Shown: positions 10,201 to 22,309, counted from the stretch's first letter. The stretch is 32,319 nucleotides of DNA from Acanthaster planci (GCF_001949145.1 NW_019091366.1:1897373-1929691); one strand, 5' to 3'. The notes: generated from the sequence alone by a model not told the origin. Translations and numbers: made by a program.

Positions 10201-13200
10201 ACTTGATGAGAGTATGTTGCAAAAGGAAATAAATAGGCATAGCTTTCTTGGCAACTTTCCCAATCTTTTATTGGCATAGTGCCATCAGCCCGCCACTTTG
10301 TACAGGTGCCAATCTTTGTACATTGTATTCTAAACCCATGGTGCCACATTGCAGAGTGTTCATTGGCCAGTATTGATGCCTTGCGTTATTGCGCAATTCT
10401 GGAAAAACCCAGACTGAGAAAGAGTATGCCCTATGACCTTCCGTTTGATGAGTAGGCAAAAGGTCCTTACTCTCAGTGTAGGGCAATTTTTGTTGAGCTG
10501 AGGTCAATAAAAACCACCTTTGCCTTCCATGTACCTGAGCTGTATGCACTTCCCTTCCCACGCAGTACATGCATGGCTGGTGCATGCAGTGGTGGGTGTG
10601 TATAATGGCTCATAGATTATGCTAATCATGAAGGCCATAGGGAAGCTTATACAAGGCCCTTGTACAGGATACATGTACATGTACACCTACAGTATAGGTA
10701 CTGCACTCCATACAGTGACTCAGGAACACATGAATTTATGCATTCACAATACAGTGTACTTAGAGTAGAAGAAATTGTGTTTGTCACCGTCACAGGGCTG
10801 TGATGAAGCAGCAAAAATCCTGTTATGAAACGATTTTAATCACACGGATATTTTAAACAGATATTTACTCAACCTAAGTCCACAAGGGGTTTCCTTGTAT
10901 TTTCCCTTTTGGGGGAAGTACTTGTAACAGGAAAATTCTAAAAGTAAAACTATATAGTCCCTACATTCTATAAATTGATGAAAATGTGGCTTTTTTTCTC
11001 AGATGTGTTCAATATACCTAGAAATATTGTAAGTATTTTTGTAAGTCTGTGGACTGGTATTATTTCACACCATTTTGGGGGACCGCTGTCAGTTTAATCT
11101 ATAAAGTTGTTGAAATATTTGTTACATTTTTTTCTCATTCCTTTTTTTTTATGAAGGGGATGAGGGGATATTGTCACATCAATCCTTATTCCAGTGTGTG
11201 CAATCAAGTGCATTGTTGCCACTCTTCAACAGTTCCCTGACCAGAAGGTTCTGGTAGAAATTGCTCATGAACTGTGTCGGTGTCATCATCCTTTGTATAT
11301 TCCTTGAAATCCTATGATGATTCACAATTATTTACATCTGTTGTGTAATTTTCAAAACTGTTTGAAGTTTAAAAGGCAGCATCAGTCATGAGCATGATAT
11401 GCAGTATAAAATATTTCAGTATTTATGAACATGTAAAATAATTTTGGATAGCTATGCGAGAGGTACATGTACGTGTCTGAACTGTTGTGCAGTTGTTTCA
11501 GTGTGTGGTTTAAGATCATTCTCATCAGTAACACAAAACAAGCCAGGAGCATGGCGGACATCTTTTCTCAGACATGTTGTGCTGGACAGTGCTTGAGAGC
11601 AAATGAAGGGTCCGTCACATAGTTGTTGTTACTCAAGATGTACCTGAAACACTAAGGCTATGGCTAACTATAAACAGCCCATGTGTCTGCGGAAGTTGCT
11701 TACCTGGCTGCAGCTTACCCTTAATTAACCATGGAGTCACATTCATGATTTTAAGTAACGAGAATAACTAGTTGTTTTTCCCTGCTTTTGTTTCAGTGAC
11801 AATTAGAATGTTTGGACTGATGGACTCACTTGGAACATTTCTTTTTGTATCTGATACAGATGGCAGTTCAAAAGGAGAGCAACCTGAGCCTGGCCGACAG
11901 ACTCAAGATTGCTGAAGGACAGGTAGAGCAACTGGACAAGGAGAACTCACGGCTGACGGACCAACTCCGTGAGGTGATCGGCATGAACACAAGATGGCAG
12001 CGCTACAATGAGCAACGTGAGGTTCATGTCCTCAAACTGACCAAGACCAACCAACACCAGCAGTCCAAGATCACCGTGCTGGAACAGCAAAAGCGGGATC
12101 TGGAGCAGAGCATCAACGGGCTGAATGTCATGCTACAGAAGCTAAAGGATGAACAACGCAAGAACACCGATGCAGCCATCTTGGCCCTGGAGCACCAGGT
12201 GGCACAGCGAGAAGACCGCATCTCAGAGCTCGTTGAGGAGTTGTCAGCACTCAAGATGTACATCCAGGGAGGGGAGAATGAAAGTGGACTTCCGCAGAGA
12301 GCGGAAGATAAGGAAAGGATTCAGCTTCTTGAGCAGCAGGTACAGAAACCTAAAACGTTGGTTTATATAGAGAGAAAATCCGGCAGAACAACTCTCAGCA
12401 TTGGAATGATTGTACCAAATTATAGTAAAGGGAAGAGGGGTTTCATGGACCAATTGAAAAAGCAAACAGTTCATAATATGTACCGGTAACATGCAGGGAC
12501 TTTGCACACCTGACTGTCGACAGGCCCTTAAACATTTCTAGAAACCACCCATTGTTTTCAGCAAATCAGCTTTTACAGTCCAGTATAGATTAACTTTGAT
12601 ATCAGGATAAAATCATCCACCTGACATTGTAAGACATTGTATCAGGGTGTTCGTGATTTTTTTTTTTTTTCAGGCAAAGACTTATAAAGATGATTTTGAG
12701 CAAGAACGGAGAGACAGAGAGCGTCTTCAGTCCAACGTTGATATCCTGCGACACAGATTACACAGCACTTCAAGAAAGGTAACTTCAGTCTTGGTGTTCA
12801 CATTATGATGACTGTGCCGACACCCAGCATTAACATTCACAACGACCTTAGTAATTAGGTTCTACAGGAGAAAAAGGCAGAGTCAAATTACATTCATAAA
12901 GAAAAGCAATAGAAGAACGTTAAAATCTTTGTAGTAATGGACAGAATATCTGTATCTATAAGGACAATAAAAGCTCCCAAACTTATGATTGGCTAGGATG
13001 AAATGACAAGTATGAAATGATATATTTCCAAATAGGTCGCTTGGGAGACATTTTAATGTCTCCTTAATGCTCCAGCTACCAAAAGGAGGAAAATTTTTAT
13101 TGTCCACATTTGGAGAGATGATAGATTAGGGTCTGAAAGGAAAACATGCAAAGTTTGGTTAAGATCGGATTCCTATGGGAATGTCTCCCAAGTGACCCAT

Positions 13201-14820
13201 TTTCGGTAATTACTAACGTTACTGTTATTTCCACTTTTAAACATGTTTTTGAATTTGATAATTGCAGTTTGGATTCGCATTTATCTTGCATTGCATGTTG
13301 TATTGAATTATTCACAGTTGGCTGCGCTTGAACAGGAAAATACTTACACAACACCCAATGTTGGCCTAAAAACTGGGTCAGCGCCAGTGTATCAACCACC
13401 CAGGGTAAGAAAATGTCTTCCTTTCAAAGTCCCCGTTGCAGCCCCCCCCCTTCCATAAATGAGATGAGCATTCCTGGTTATTTCACTAGGGACGTGTTAG
13501 TAAAGATAATCTGCCTTTGTACCCATATGTCTACTAAACCAACAGTAATCTTAATTCAGAAAGAAAAGGAATTACACATGGTTAACATTTGTCGATGGAG
13601 TTAAAAAACACGAATTACAGAGAAATGTACTTGTAGGTTATTTCATTAGTTTTATACAAACCATTTCAGGTTTTTTACCAAGTCCCCCTCAGCGTACATA
13701 AATAATGACACCTTGTTCTCGGAACTTAATCTTAATTTAGACATTAATCTTGTCGGAAAGTAACAGGTACTTGGCTTTGTTGCTGAGTTCATCCAGTTGT
13801 GCAGTCTTGTCAGAGATTTTGATTCTTCATATTTATTTTTTAATATCCTGGGCTCTTAATTTCTCCCCTGAACCAAATTAGATAAGAGATTGGAGAAGAG
13901 AATGCATTGTTTTGATTTAAGCTTTGGGCTGTAGTGTAATGTATTATTGAATTCTGTAAAGAAATATCCTGCTGGGAACGGCTGATTAGCTCAGATGGCA
14001 GAGCGCTGGAATCAAAATCCAGAGGTCGCTGGTTCAAATCCTGCATCAGCCACTGTTTTTTTGCATCATTCAATAATACATTGCTATATGCGTGCAATAT
14101 TGGTGGCAGTGATTGAATACATTTGGTCATAGCATGGTGGTAGTTATAAAGGTCAAATTGACATGAATGAAAACAGTGTCGTATAAAGAAAAAAACTTGT
14201 CCAGAGAGTTTGTCCAAATAAATGCACATTTTAACAAATATCAATGTGAAAGAAAACCCAAGTTTTATCAGCATCACAGGCCGTAAAATCATCCTTACTA
14301 GGTGCTAAGTCTTAGTAGTAAATACATTAAGCAGCTAGGCATACATCTGGTAGTTAAGCCAAGAGAACCAAATAGAAACAAGGTTTGAGCAGAGATTATA
14401 GAATAAGCCATGAAATTGCTTTGGACTTCTGATGGACTGGTAAAGCTAAGAGGTTGGGGCAGAGAGAAATAAGGAGTACACTCTATGTGCATGGCAAACA
14501 AAGTCAGTTGAACTCACCCTTGGGATTTTAGATACTCGTTCAAATGCTAAGAAAGTTACTTGATGTGCATTCAGTAACTTGATTTTGTTTTTCTTTTATG
14601 GTTTTTTCAGGGGTTGGTTGCCCGAGGCATTGCCAGACCCAGATACACTTCTGATGAGGATACCTACCTGACAAGCAACGTTGAGATTGATGGCCAGGAT
14701 GAACCAGACGGCCAGGGGTCTAACACTGAGCCTCTACAGTGCCCACGCTGTGCACAGGAATTCTCAGTTGCAAATCACTGCTCCTTCATGACACATGTTG
14801 GAATCTGCCTAGACCAGTAA
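7235..14820 (+). CDS. TNIP2: Gene A: TNIP2 (ABIN-2)-like protein with UBAN and C-terminal zinc finger, 6 exons, 712 aa
   Basis: Exons, all phase 0: 7235-8155, 9097-9432, 11860-12339, 12674-12778, 13318-13404, 14611-14820 (stop TAA). TNIP proteins bind A20 and ubiquitin chains and restrain NF-kB signalling; mammalian TNIP2 also stabilises TPL2. Domains: Gly/Ser/Pro/His-rich extension about 1-190; coiled coil about 195-580, including CRVLNAET (370-377), which resembles a TNIP2 stretch; AHD1/EABR-like segment with N462, W465, Y468, R472 (MNTRWQRYNEQRE); UBAN 580-614 with Y583, D586-F587, E590-R591, D593-R594-E595; zinc finger C687, C690, H705, C709. The WQRYN, LLEQQ, YKDDF and LQCP segments favour TNIP2; QRE after the Tyr, and the same finger spacing, are also CEP55 features. 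It is much longer than human TNIP2 (about 430 aa) because of the N-terminus. CEP55-like is the main alternative name. Confidence 0.82.
8156..9096 (+). other. Gene A intron 1
   Basis: The donor is GAG|GTGCGT and the acceptor is CACTTTCAG. The reading frame continues open 78 nt past the donor, but only phase-0 splicing at 8155 joins the coiled coil correctly to 9097. I see no element in it. Confidence 0.6.
9433..11859 (+). other. Gene A intron 2
   Basis: A 2.4-kb intron with donor AAG|GTAAAT and acceptor CTGATACAG. The acceptor has a weak pyrimidine tract, but the next exon is strongly coding. It contains a short ACATGTACATGTAC palindromic run near 10672-10685. I see no other gene or clear transposon. 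Confidence 0.6.
13030..13202. repeat. 173-bp MITE-like element in gene A intron 4
   Basis: The ends 13030-13052 and 13180-13202 are inverted repeats matching at 21 of 23 positions (core ACTTGGGAGACATT). The element lies wholly inside the 539-bp intron between the UBAN exon and exon 5. No target-site duplication could be assigned with confidence, and there is no coding capacity. Confidence 0.45.
13938..14082. repeat. 15-bp perfect inverted repeat bracketing the tRNA-like gene
   Basis: AATGTATTATTGAAT at 13938-13952 is exactly complementary to 14068-14082. The tRNA-like sequence lies inside the 115-bp interval, so the block could fold as one hairpin with a tRNA head or could be a small mobile cassette. 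AT-rich 15-mers can arise by chance, but the placement around the tRNA is suggestive. Confidence 0.4.
13980..14052 (+). tRNA. tRNA-like gene, anticodon CAA but short variable loop, in gene A intron 5
   Basis: A full cloverleaf folds. Acceptor stem GGCTGAT/ATCAGCC is perfect (7 bp), with discriminator A. D arm is GCTC/GAGC with an 8-nt loop containing GG. Anticodon stem is CTGGA/TCCAG with loop ATCAAAA, giving CAA at 34-36. The variable loop is AGGTC (5 nt). The T stem GCTGG/CCTGC has one T-T mismatch and the loop is TTCAAAT. Box A (TAGCTCAGATGG) and box B (GGTTCAAATCC) are good, and a T run follows at about 14056 as a pol III terminator. CAA is a leucine anticodon, yet leucine tRNAs have a long variable arm, so this may be a pseudogene, a reassigned tRNA or the head of a SINE. 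Confidence 0.6.
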
Positions 14821-16910
14821 CCATGGACGATGGCCGCATTCGTAAAGCATTCTTTACTTTTACATGTAATGAGACCGCTGTTGAGTTTTAGTTACCAAAC
14901 AAGAATGTTGTGCCTTTGAAGATGAAAAATTCAACTTTATTTCATGCAAATAATTTTAAGGGTATTTGAAAAGACTTGACAAGAATGGAAATGCATCTCA
15001 TAAAACAAGAGCAAACGGGATGAAAGTTTGTTTTTCTCGAAAATGTTTTACCAAAGGTGCAGAATTCTAGAATAGACTGGTGTCATGATGCAGTTGTTGC
15101 ATTGAATCTAGTCATTCAAGTGAAGAACTTAAGTTCTGAGATTCTTTCTGCGGAATTGTGAGAATCATTCACACTGCACTAAGAAATCCACAATCAAACT
15201 GCTTTTATAGATAGTGAAATATAAAACTTCCAACTGTTGTGTTGTACAGAGTTAGAGTTGGATAATTTTGGAAAGAGTGCTTTACGAATGCGGCCTTTGG
15301 GATATTTTATTTGTCTGTTATTTTTATTGGCAGTCTTTTTCCAAATGTTTTTGGGGTTTATTAGGCATGTTTATTAGAGTGAGACAGTTTGTGAATGAAA
15401 AAACTTTTTCCTGTCCACTCCTTTGTTCTACAAGTTCTGTTGAACTTGCAAAGTTACGAAAATACTGCCAGAGATTAATGATGGAGACATGCCCTTCAAG
15501 TTGTATCAACAGCACGCCGAAACAAAAGCCAGGAAAGATTGCATCTTCAAAGCGAGTTTGCATGCATAACCGTACGACACACACTAATCAGATCAGTTTT
15601 CAAGACGTTGTGATGTAGTCAGGTACCCAGTCTCATGAAGCTACAAATATTAAAAAAAAGTTAAGTTTGTTCAGCGCCAAACTAGTAAGCAAGCTGAAGT
15701 GCCCTGACAGCCATTTAAGAGTGATTGCATTTTAAGCTTAATACATTTAGCTCAGCCAAACAGATTGACCAAGCATTGATTACCACAGGATAGTGGAAGA
15801 TAAGATAAAATAAGATGAGGATGATAGTACCCCTAAAAAAGGGTTTATATTTCACCTTTTAGTTTTAACTTCACTTATCTGGCGTGTATTGCCTAGATGG
15901 AATGTGGAACCAATTTAAGATTTTTCAGATGTTTGTAGCTTTGAATTGTCTCCCATATTAGTTGAATTCGCTTATTTCATAACTAACCTGTGCACCTCAC
16001 ACATTGTACAGAGATGTTGCTGGTGAAGTGAAAGTTGAGTGTTGAAGAAAGTCTTTTTGAAATAAGTTGAATGTCCATGCGGAATGATACACAATATCAG
16101 TTCAAACGAATTCAAAACACTGATACTTCAAAAGGCATGTATGCTTCTCATTACATCCAATGCCACTGTGCAATTGTGTAATTTAAGTTGTACAAATACC
16201 AGAGAGATTTTATTTTTGTATGGCTTTTGAGTTGAGTATGTATGAAAAGGTGAGGAGTAATCCTTTTTTTCCAAGGTTTGTGTGTCAAGCAGCTCCAAAC
16301 GCTAATTCTTTCTGCGATATGCGCCTGATAAGCACTGTCCGTAGTGAGTTGTAGAAACTGTATACTTATCTAGAAGCAGTGGTATGAACAAATATGTGCG
16401 CTCGCTTTGAAAACCAACCAATCGCTTTTTGAGGTGTAAAACTTTTAAAGAATCTAAAGTCGTTTTTCTTGTTGAAGAATTGTTACAAATGCCTTTGAAA
16501 ATACGCAGTGTTGTATGTTTAAAAGTTTTCAACTTCGCTTTCAACTTTATTTCAGTGTTAGAGATATGATTATAATGCTGAGTGCATATTTTTTCGTGGA
16601 TTGTACTCTGTCAATGTTTATTCAATGAAACCCATGAATGAACATTTACTGTCGTTAATTTGCAGTTAGTTTTCACGCCAATAATTTAATTGCATTCTTG
16701 TTAGCCGTATGTTATTGTTATTGCCCTACAAATGTAGTTCTAGTTGGACTAAATATTCTTATTCATTTCTTGTTTTGTATTTATTCATTCATTGTTTGTT
16801 AACATTGTGAAATTAATTTCAATCAGTGTAACTTGTAAATTACGTGTATTTCGATTTAGCGGACAGCTTTCATTTTGAGTATGTCAGTGAAATAAAGAAG
16901 TGAAAGTTAA
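14821..16910 (+). other. Probable 3' UTR of gene A
   Basis: There is no coding frame beyond the TAA. The first convincing AATAAA after it is at 16891-16896; later candidates lie near 17373 and 17606. The boundary is therefore approximate. The first 470 bases contain a long-armed inverted repeat, described separately. Confidence 0.4.
14832..15295. repeat. 464-bp inverted-repeat element just after the gene A stop codon
   Basis: GGCCGCATTCGTAAAGCA at 14832-14849 is perfectly complementary to 15278-15295 (18 of 18). It begins 12 bases after the stop codon. The interior has no transposase and no clear target-site duplication flanks it. It is probably a non-autonomous DNA transposon that now supplies the proximal 3' UTR. 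Confidence 0.5.
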
Positions 16911-19900
16911 CTCATTCATCAGAATACTTGTCAACGCACCAGGAATTGAATGCTACAATTGCTATTTCGTTAAGCTTTTTGTGTTTGTCTCTCAAGTTCG
17001 AAGTGTTTCTAGCATTCCTTGGCGGGGTTTTGTTTCGCAAATGTCTGCCAAGCCTTTACGACAGACCCATCTCGTATCCTTCACCACTGCCTTCCACCGC
17101 TCAATAAATTCTACGCATCATGTTCCCTTATTTGGTCACTTTCACTGTGGCGAACTGCCCAATTTGGCAAATTAATGCTTAAAAAGGGCTTTCTGTTTTT
17201 TCCTCAAATTCTTGCCAGGACCTCAGGATCAAATCGGCGGGAACTCTCGTCTCCAGGAAGTCCACTCGGCACTCACCGGATACTCGATGATGGGATGCAC
17301 ATGGACAACTGAAAAAAAAGGAATGGAACAAATTCCAATTAATATGTGGTGCTGACATGACCAATTACTGTGAATAAAATCACCCGAGAAGAACCCCTTC
17401 ATCACATGCAACCGTGTGTAAGTGTACAGTAACAGGAACGTTCGAATCGTCGCGTTGTTAACTTTCTCCTGTTTTTTCGGCGCAGTCAATGTCAATTAAA
17501 TGCGTGTATACAAATGCATATTCGTTTGCAAATGTATCCAAGTCATTCTGTTGGATGTGTTGGTTTTTCTATCTGTTATGTGAACATTAAAACAAGTCTT
17601 GTCAAAAATAAAATAGTGTTTGAATTGCAGATCTGGTCTGCGCCAGAAAGTTGTCTGCTTCATGTTGCGCGTTTGTTTCTAAGGCTCCGTTTCAATTTCG
17701 CAGCTTTATTTTCCACGGCAAGGATGTTTCATCACCCTCAAAACTTTTGATTTGTCACAGACATGTCATGAAAGCAGGCAACTAGAGACGCACTGATGAA
17801 GGTTGAATACCAGAAACCAGATAAAGTAGCAATGATTTCTAGATTTACCCTTGCAGTCAGGTTGAAGCGAAGCGAGACAACAAAGGGCGGATCTCACAAG
17901 AGGGCGGTATGCAGTGCTAAACTTTGGATGTAACTCGTGATGATGTGTGGTGTATGAAAGTACCGTGCGTGGAGGGAATGCGTCATCCTTCAGGCAAATG
18001 AACTAAACTTCATGTGGACCTCATCCAAACGAGGATCAAGTTTAATTTACTCATTCCCCGTTCAATGACACTTTAGACTGGTATCTTTTATTTCTATGCA
18101 TCTATATACGTCCTATAAAAAACCGGGAGTTTATGCGGGTGAGCGTAAATATGGCATTTGTGTCTAGTGTCGCGAGGGCATTCTTCGCTTTAGTGTGGTT
18201 TAGGCGCAGGAACTTCATTGCAAGACCCCTATATAGCCTTCTGCCGATAATGCATCTTTTTAATTAATCAACATTTTCAGACATTTGATGAAACTAAAGT
18301 AGTATATTCTTTTCAATTTGTCTGATACAACAAAGGTTAAACTGCCTAAATCTAAAGAAAATGTTCCAAAGTTGTAATCTACTTTTGTCCTGGGCCAGTT
18401 TTTCAAATCATCGAGTCCACGAGATCCACACGGCATAAAATAATTTCTTGATCATAAATTAATTACAATAGTTAAAGTAATTAACTTGAAAACTCTTGCA
18501 GTGCTTCGTTTGTAATCATGGGGTATTGGTTAATAACTTTTTATTGACCGAGCATACATGAACTGTGAAATAAGGAAATGCCCCCAAGGATATTCGACTT
18601 TTGGGGGTCACTGTCCGGAATACTGTATGTCCTGGTTCCTTTTGACCCGAACTACATGTAATAGAATTCCTAGCAAAGAACCAAGGGCAGATAAAGCTGT
18701 AACTTGTGCCGTCACTGTGTCGCACGGAGTGTCGTCAATCCTTTTAAAAGGGACAACCACCGTAACAACCTTTGGTTTAATGGGCGGGGCTATACCTATA
18801 CCTGTTTACATAAAGTACAAAGTATGGACATTTCTCTGTTCTAATGTGGTTAAGGAAACTGTAGGAAAGCGCTCCTTTTTCTCCAACTAAGATAACTCCT
18901 TCGAGCTGGATTTTTGATGATGATTCCAAGGACTGTTCTTCTTCATTCTTCCACAGATAACTTTGACCCCCAAATGCCTGACAACAGGTGTCTGTCAGCC
19001 TTTCTCAATAGGTTTGATTTCACAAGAGGAGAAGGACGGGGAATTATAAATCACAAAGTGCCATTGATTTATATGAAAGAGCTCATTAAATGTTGCTTAC
19101 GTAATTACCTCCATTTTCTTGTAAATTTGTCCCTGCGTAGTAATTGTATATTTAATTTTGGGTTTTTTAATTAAATGGATTCTTTCAAATAAATATAATT
19201 ATGCAGGTGTAACTGTCTTCATTTCAACCCATATTTGGAGTATCAGTGATGACATAAAACAGGAGAGTCAGAGCCCATAGCAATGTCATACATGTATCCA
19301 CAGAGTCGAGGAAGTTGAACGCAAACAATTATCCTCATGGTCCCCTGCGCATGCTCCATCCGGCGAGCTTAAGTCGCATATGCCCCTGTTTGATTTCATT
19401 TTGTGTAGTGAAAATATCAAATCCCTCAGAATTTTCTTTGGGTCGAAATTCCATAATTTGAATGGAAACAGACTGGTCCGTCACACATTATAACAACCAC
19501 GCTTAAGAATTACCCCTATCAAAAAAAATTATAAAACATTCTACAGCTGAGTAAAACCCATGATCGATCGATCTGTTGCAGCCAACAAAATTTAAGTAGA
19601 TTTTATTATTACAGCAGCATGAGAAGGGACTCGCGAATTTACCAGAAGGTTTCACTTATTGTCAGCACAATCGGCGGGATTACGTGCAAAAACGAATGGA
19701 AAAGAATGTCAGAGTCCTTGAACTTCTCACTGGCATTCAAACATACTTGGAACTGTATAATAATAACAATGCTGACGTCAATGTTTAAAGGTCATCGACC
19801 CGAACTTGATTGCGCAATCACAACAGACATGTAGAATACAAAAAGTACGGAGCTCTGGAAATGCCATCCGACTTGCTGATATCCTGACTTATTTTTTTCT

Positions 19901-20839
19901 CAGGATGACGGCATAATAAAGGCAAATCGTTGACATCCTTAGAAAATACATTATGGGATGACGACATCCTTAAATAATTTATTCCGTGACGACGAAATCC
20001 AGCAAAGTGTGATGTGTACCCTTTACGATGTCGGCATGATCCCACGCTAAATTATCTCAGGGTGTCGTCATCCGTGACTATAAGGATATTTTCAAGATGT
20101 ATTTTTGCGTTGGGGAGATGTTAATTTATATAACGGGTTTTGCCTTTATCCAACTGCACTAGTAAACATTTTCTCAGCTGATTAAAAGAAATATAATTTC
20201 GTAACTAGAAACGTTTCGATAGGCCTACGGAACTTGGGGAAGTTAAGGCCGGTTGCTTCCTGCGAAAGTGAACACGAACGCGAATTTGTAGCGTCAAATG
20301 AAATAAATCGTTTGCAAATTCATGAAAGTTGAACACATTTCCGATAAACTTGAGCAAAATTTTGCTGCGAGTCTTTCGCGACGTCAAATTTTCACTTCAT
20401 GCTCTTAACCCATTTCGCCTGCCTGTGAGTTTGGTATGAACTGGCCGCCTTCAAGCCCATTCAGTTTGTTCATCGAGCCTATGAGCAAGTTGGACGCAAT
20501 GTTACTTCGCACGCTGCCACAAAAATGAAAATTTTGCCTGTTTTTACTGAAATGTTTCATGAAAAACGCCGAAAGCTCACCTTTTTCATATTCGTGCAGT
20601 AGAAAGAATAATTTCATTTGTTAATATACGGAGCATTCCTGATTATTTGTAATACTATTGAGCGGCTTTGCGGCCCAACTGGTTGATACCAACCTTTTAA
20701 TTCAAAATGTATGTATACATCGTTCCCCCCCCTTTGAAGGAGGGTCTTATTTTCACTTTAGAAGTTAGTGATGTTTTAATATCTGCGACAGATATTTCAG
20801 CACCTCGGTCAAGTGAAGCTTCATTTTTTTTGGTTTCAT
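16911..20839. other. Intergenic region between genes A and B
   Basis: I looked for missing N-terminal exons of gene B (coiled-coil frames flanked by AG and GT) and saw none. Frames such as 18558-18890 (110 residues, some Cys) and 19619-19834 have no recognisable motif or splice context. A consensus CRE (TGACGTCA) lies at 19773-19780 and a GATGACG-type repeat cluster at 19866-20086. Confidence 0.45.
19866..20086. repeat. Degenerate GATGACG/CATCCTTA repeat cluster
   Basis: The motif GGATGACG(G/A)CAT and its complement TGACATCCTTA recur at roughly 30-36-bp intervals in both orientations. The outer flanks (ATATCCT on the left, AGGATAT on the right) are also complementary. This is either a decayed palindromic MITE with subterminal repeats or a short degenerate satellite. 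Confidence 0.35.
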
Positions 20840-21042
20840 TTGAATTTTTTTTTTTTTTTTATTATTTTTTATTTTTAATTTCTGGTTCTTTTGTACCGAC
20901 GGCCGTATAAGACGTTTTAACGTCACATGACGTCGGGGTACCTCTCATAAGTTGGAAACGTTTCCTGATATCAGTAGTGGGTAACCTGTTCCAATACCGA
21001 CCCCTACTTACAAAAACAAACATCGACTTCATCAGCATGGCA

Positions 21043-21992
21043 NNNNNNNNNNNNNNNNNNNNNNNNNNNNNNNNNNNNNNNNNNNNNNNNNNNNNNNNNN
21101 NNNNNNNNNNNNNNNNNNNNNNNNNNNNNNNNNNNNNNNNNNNNNNNNNNNNNNNNNNNNNNNNNNNNNNNNNNNNNNNNNNNNNNNNNNNNNNNNNNNN
21201 NNNNNNNNNNNNNNNNNNNNNNNNNNNNNNNNNNNNNNNNNNNNNNNNNNNNNNNNNNNNNNNNNNNNNNNNNNNNNNNNNNNNNNNNNNNNNNNNNNNN
21301 NNNNNNNNNNNNNNNNNNNNNNNNNNNNNNNNNNNNNNNNNNNNNNNNNNNNNNNNNNNNNNNNNNNNNNNNNNNNNNNNNNNNNNNNNNNNNNNNNNNN
21401 NNNNNNNNNNNNNNNNNNNNNNNNNNNNNNNNNNNNNNNNNNNNNNNNNNNNNNNNNNNNNNNNNNNNNNNNNNNNNNNNNNNNNNNNNNNNNNNNNNNN
21501 NNNNNNNNNNNNNNNNNNNNNNNNNNNNNNNNNNNNNNNNNNNNNNNNNNNNNNNNNNNNNNNNNNNNNNNNNNNNNNNNNNNNNNNNNNNNNNNNNNNN
21601 NNNNNNNNNNNNNNNNNNNNNNNNNNNNNNNNNNNNNNNNNNNNNNNNNNNNNNNNNNNNNNNNNNNNNNNNNNNNNNNNNNNNNNNNNNNNNNNNNNNN
21701 NNNNNNNNNNNNNNNNNNNNNNNNNNNNNNNNNNNNNNNNNNNNNNNNNNNNNNNNNNNNNNNNNNNNNNNNNNNNNNNNNNNNNNNNNNNNNNNNNNNN
21801 NNNNNNNNNNNNNNNNNNNNNNNNNNNNNNNNNNNNNNNNNNNNNNNNNNNNNNNNNNNNNNNNNNNNNNNNNNNNNNNNNNNNNNNNNNNNNNNNNNNN
21901 NNNNNNNNNNNNNNNNNNNNNNNNNNNNNNNNNNNNNNNNNNNNNNNNNNNNNNNNNNNNNNNNNNNNNNNNNNNNNNNNNNNNNNNNNNNN
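21043..21992. other. Assembly gap of 950 N
   Basis: The sequence is unknown here. The left flank has long T/A homopolymers (about 20840-20880) and the right flank starts with an ATA trinucleotide run, so the gap is likely a repeat that failed to assemble. It ends 195 bp before gene B's TATA box, so upstream exons or enhancers of gene B could be hidden in it. Long frames that seem to cross the gap are artefacts. Confidence 0.98.
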
Positions 21993-22160
21993 ATAATAAT
22001 AATAATAATTTTTCTTTGCGAAAGCGAAGTGCGAGAACAAGCACAACAGGGAACGCATTCGCAACATTCACCGGGAGTTCCCCGTTACTACAATTTCTAG
22101 ACCCGACTAGACGCCAGTCTAAACTGACATGCATGCGCGTGCTTGTCTAAAGATAGAATG

Positions 22161-22195
22161 TACGTCATACTTATCTGAAGCACGAATTATATAAA
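22161..22195 (+). promoter_or_regulatory. Gene B promoter: CRE-like site and TATA box
   Basis: TACGTCAT at 22161-22168 is a CRE/ATF-like site, and TATATAAA at 22188-22195 is a consensus TATA box. A start near 22220 would leave a 5' UTR of about 90-110 nt before the two in-frame ATGs (22310 and 22328). The frame is closed by TGA at 22205-22207, so the first exon cannot extend much further upstream as coding sequence. Confidence 0.5.
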
Positions 22196-22309
22196 CACGC
22201 GATGTGAACGCACGTTGCATACGTACGTGCATGTTCTGCTGCGGGGGAGGTCAAATCATCACGTTTTACTGTACACAGAATACTCCATTGGTGTTATTGC
22301 TGGAGATTC

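Noticed and set aside
10655-10690. ACATGTACATGTAC palindromic run as a regulatory element
   Set aside because: Short self-complementary runs of this kind recur in the window and are probably simple sequence.
12024-12263. Minus-strand frame opposite gene A exon 3 (and similar ones at 22689-22958 and 24142-24447)
   Set aside because: Antisense shadows of strongly coding coiled-coil exons.
7235-14820. First reading of gene A as CEP55 itself
   Set aside because: The AHD1/EABR and finger fit CEP55, but the WQRYN, YKDDF and CRVLNAET segments fit TNIP2 better, so it is called TNIP2-like with CEP55 as the alternative.
18558-18890. 110-codon frame with a Cys-rich start
   Set aside because: No recognisable motif, promoter or splice context; consistent with chance.
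20862-22134. Very long open frames on both strands across the gap
   Set aside because: They consist almost entirely of N; no coding claim is possible.
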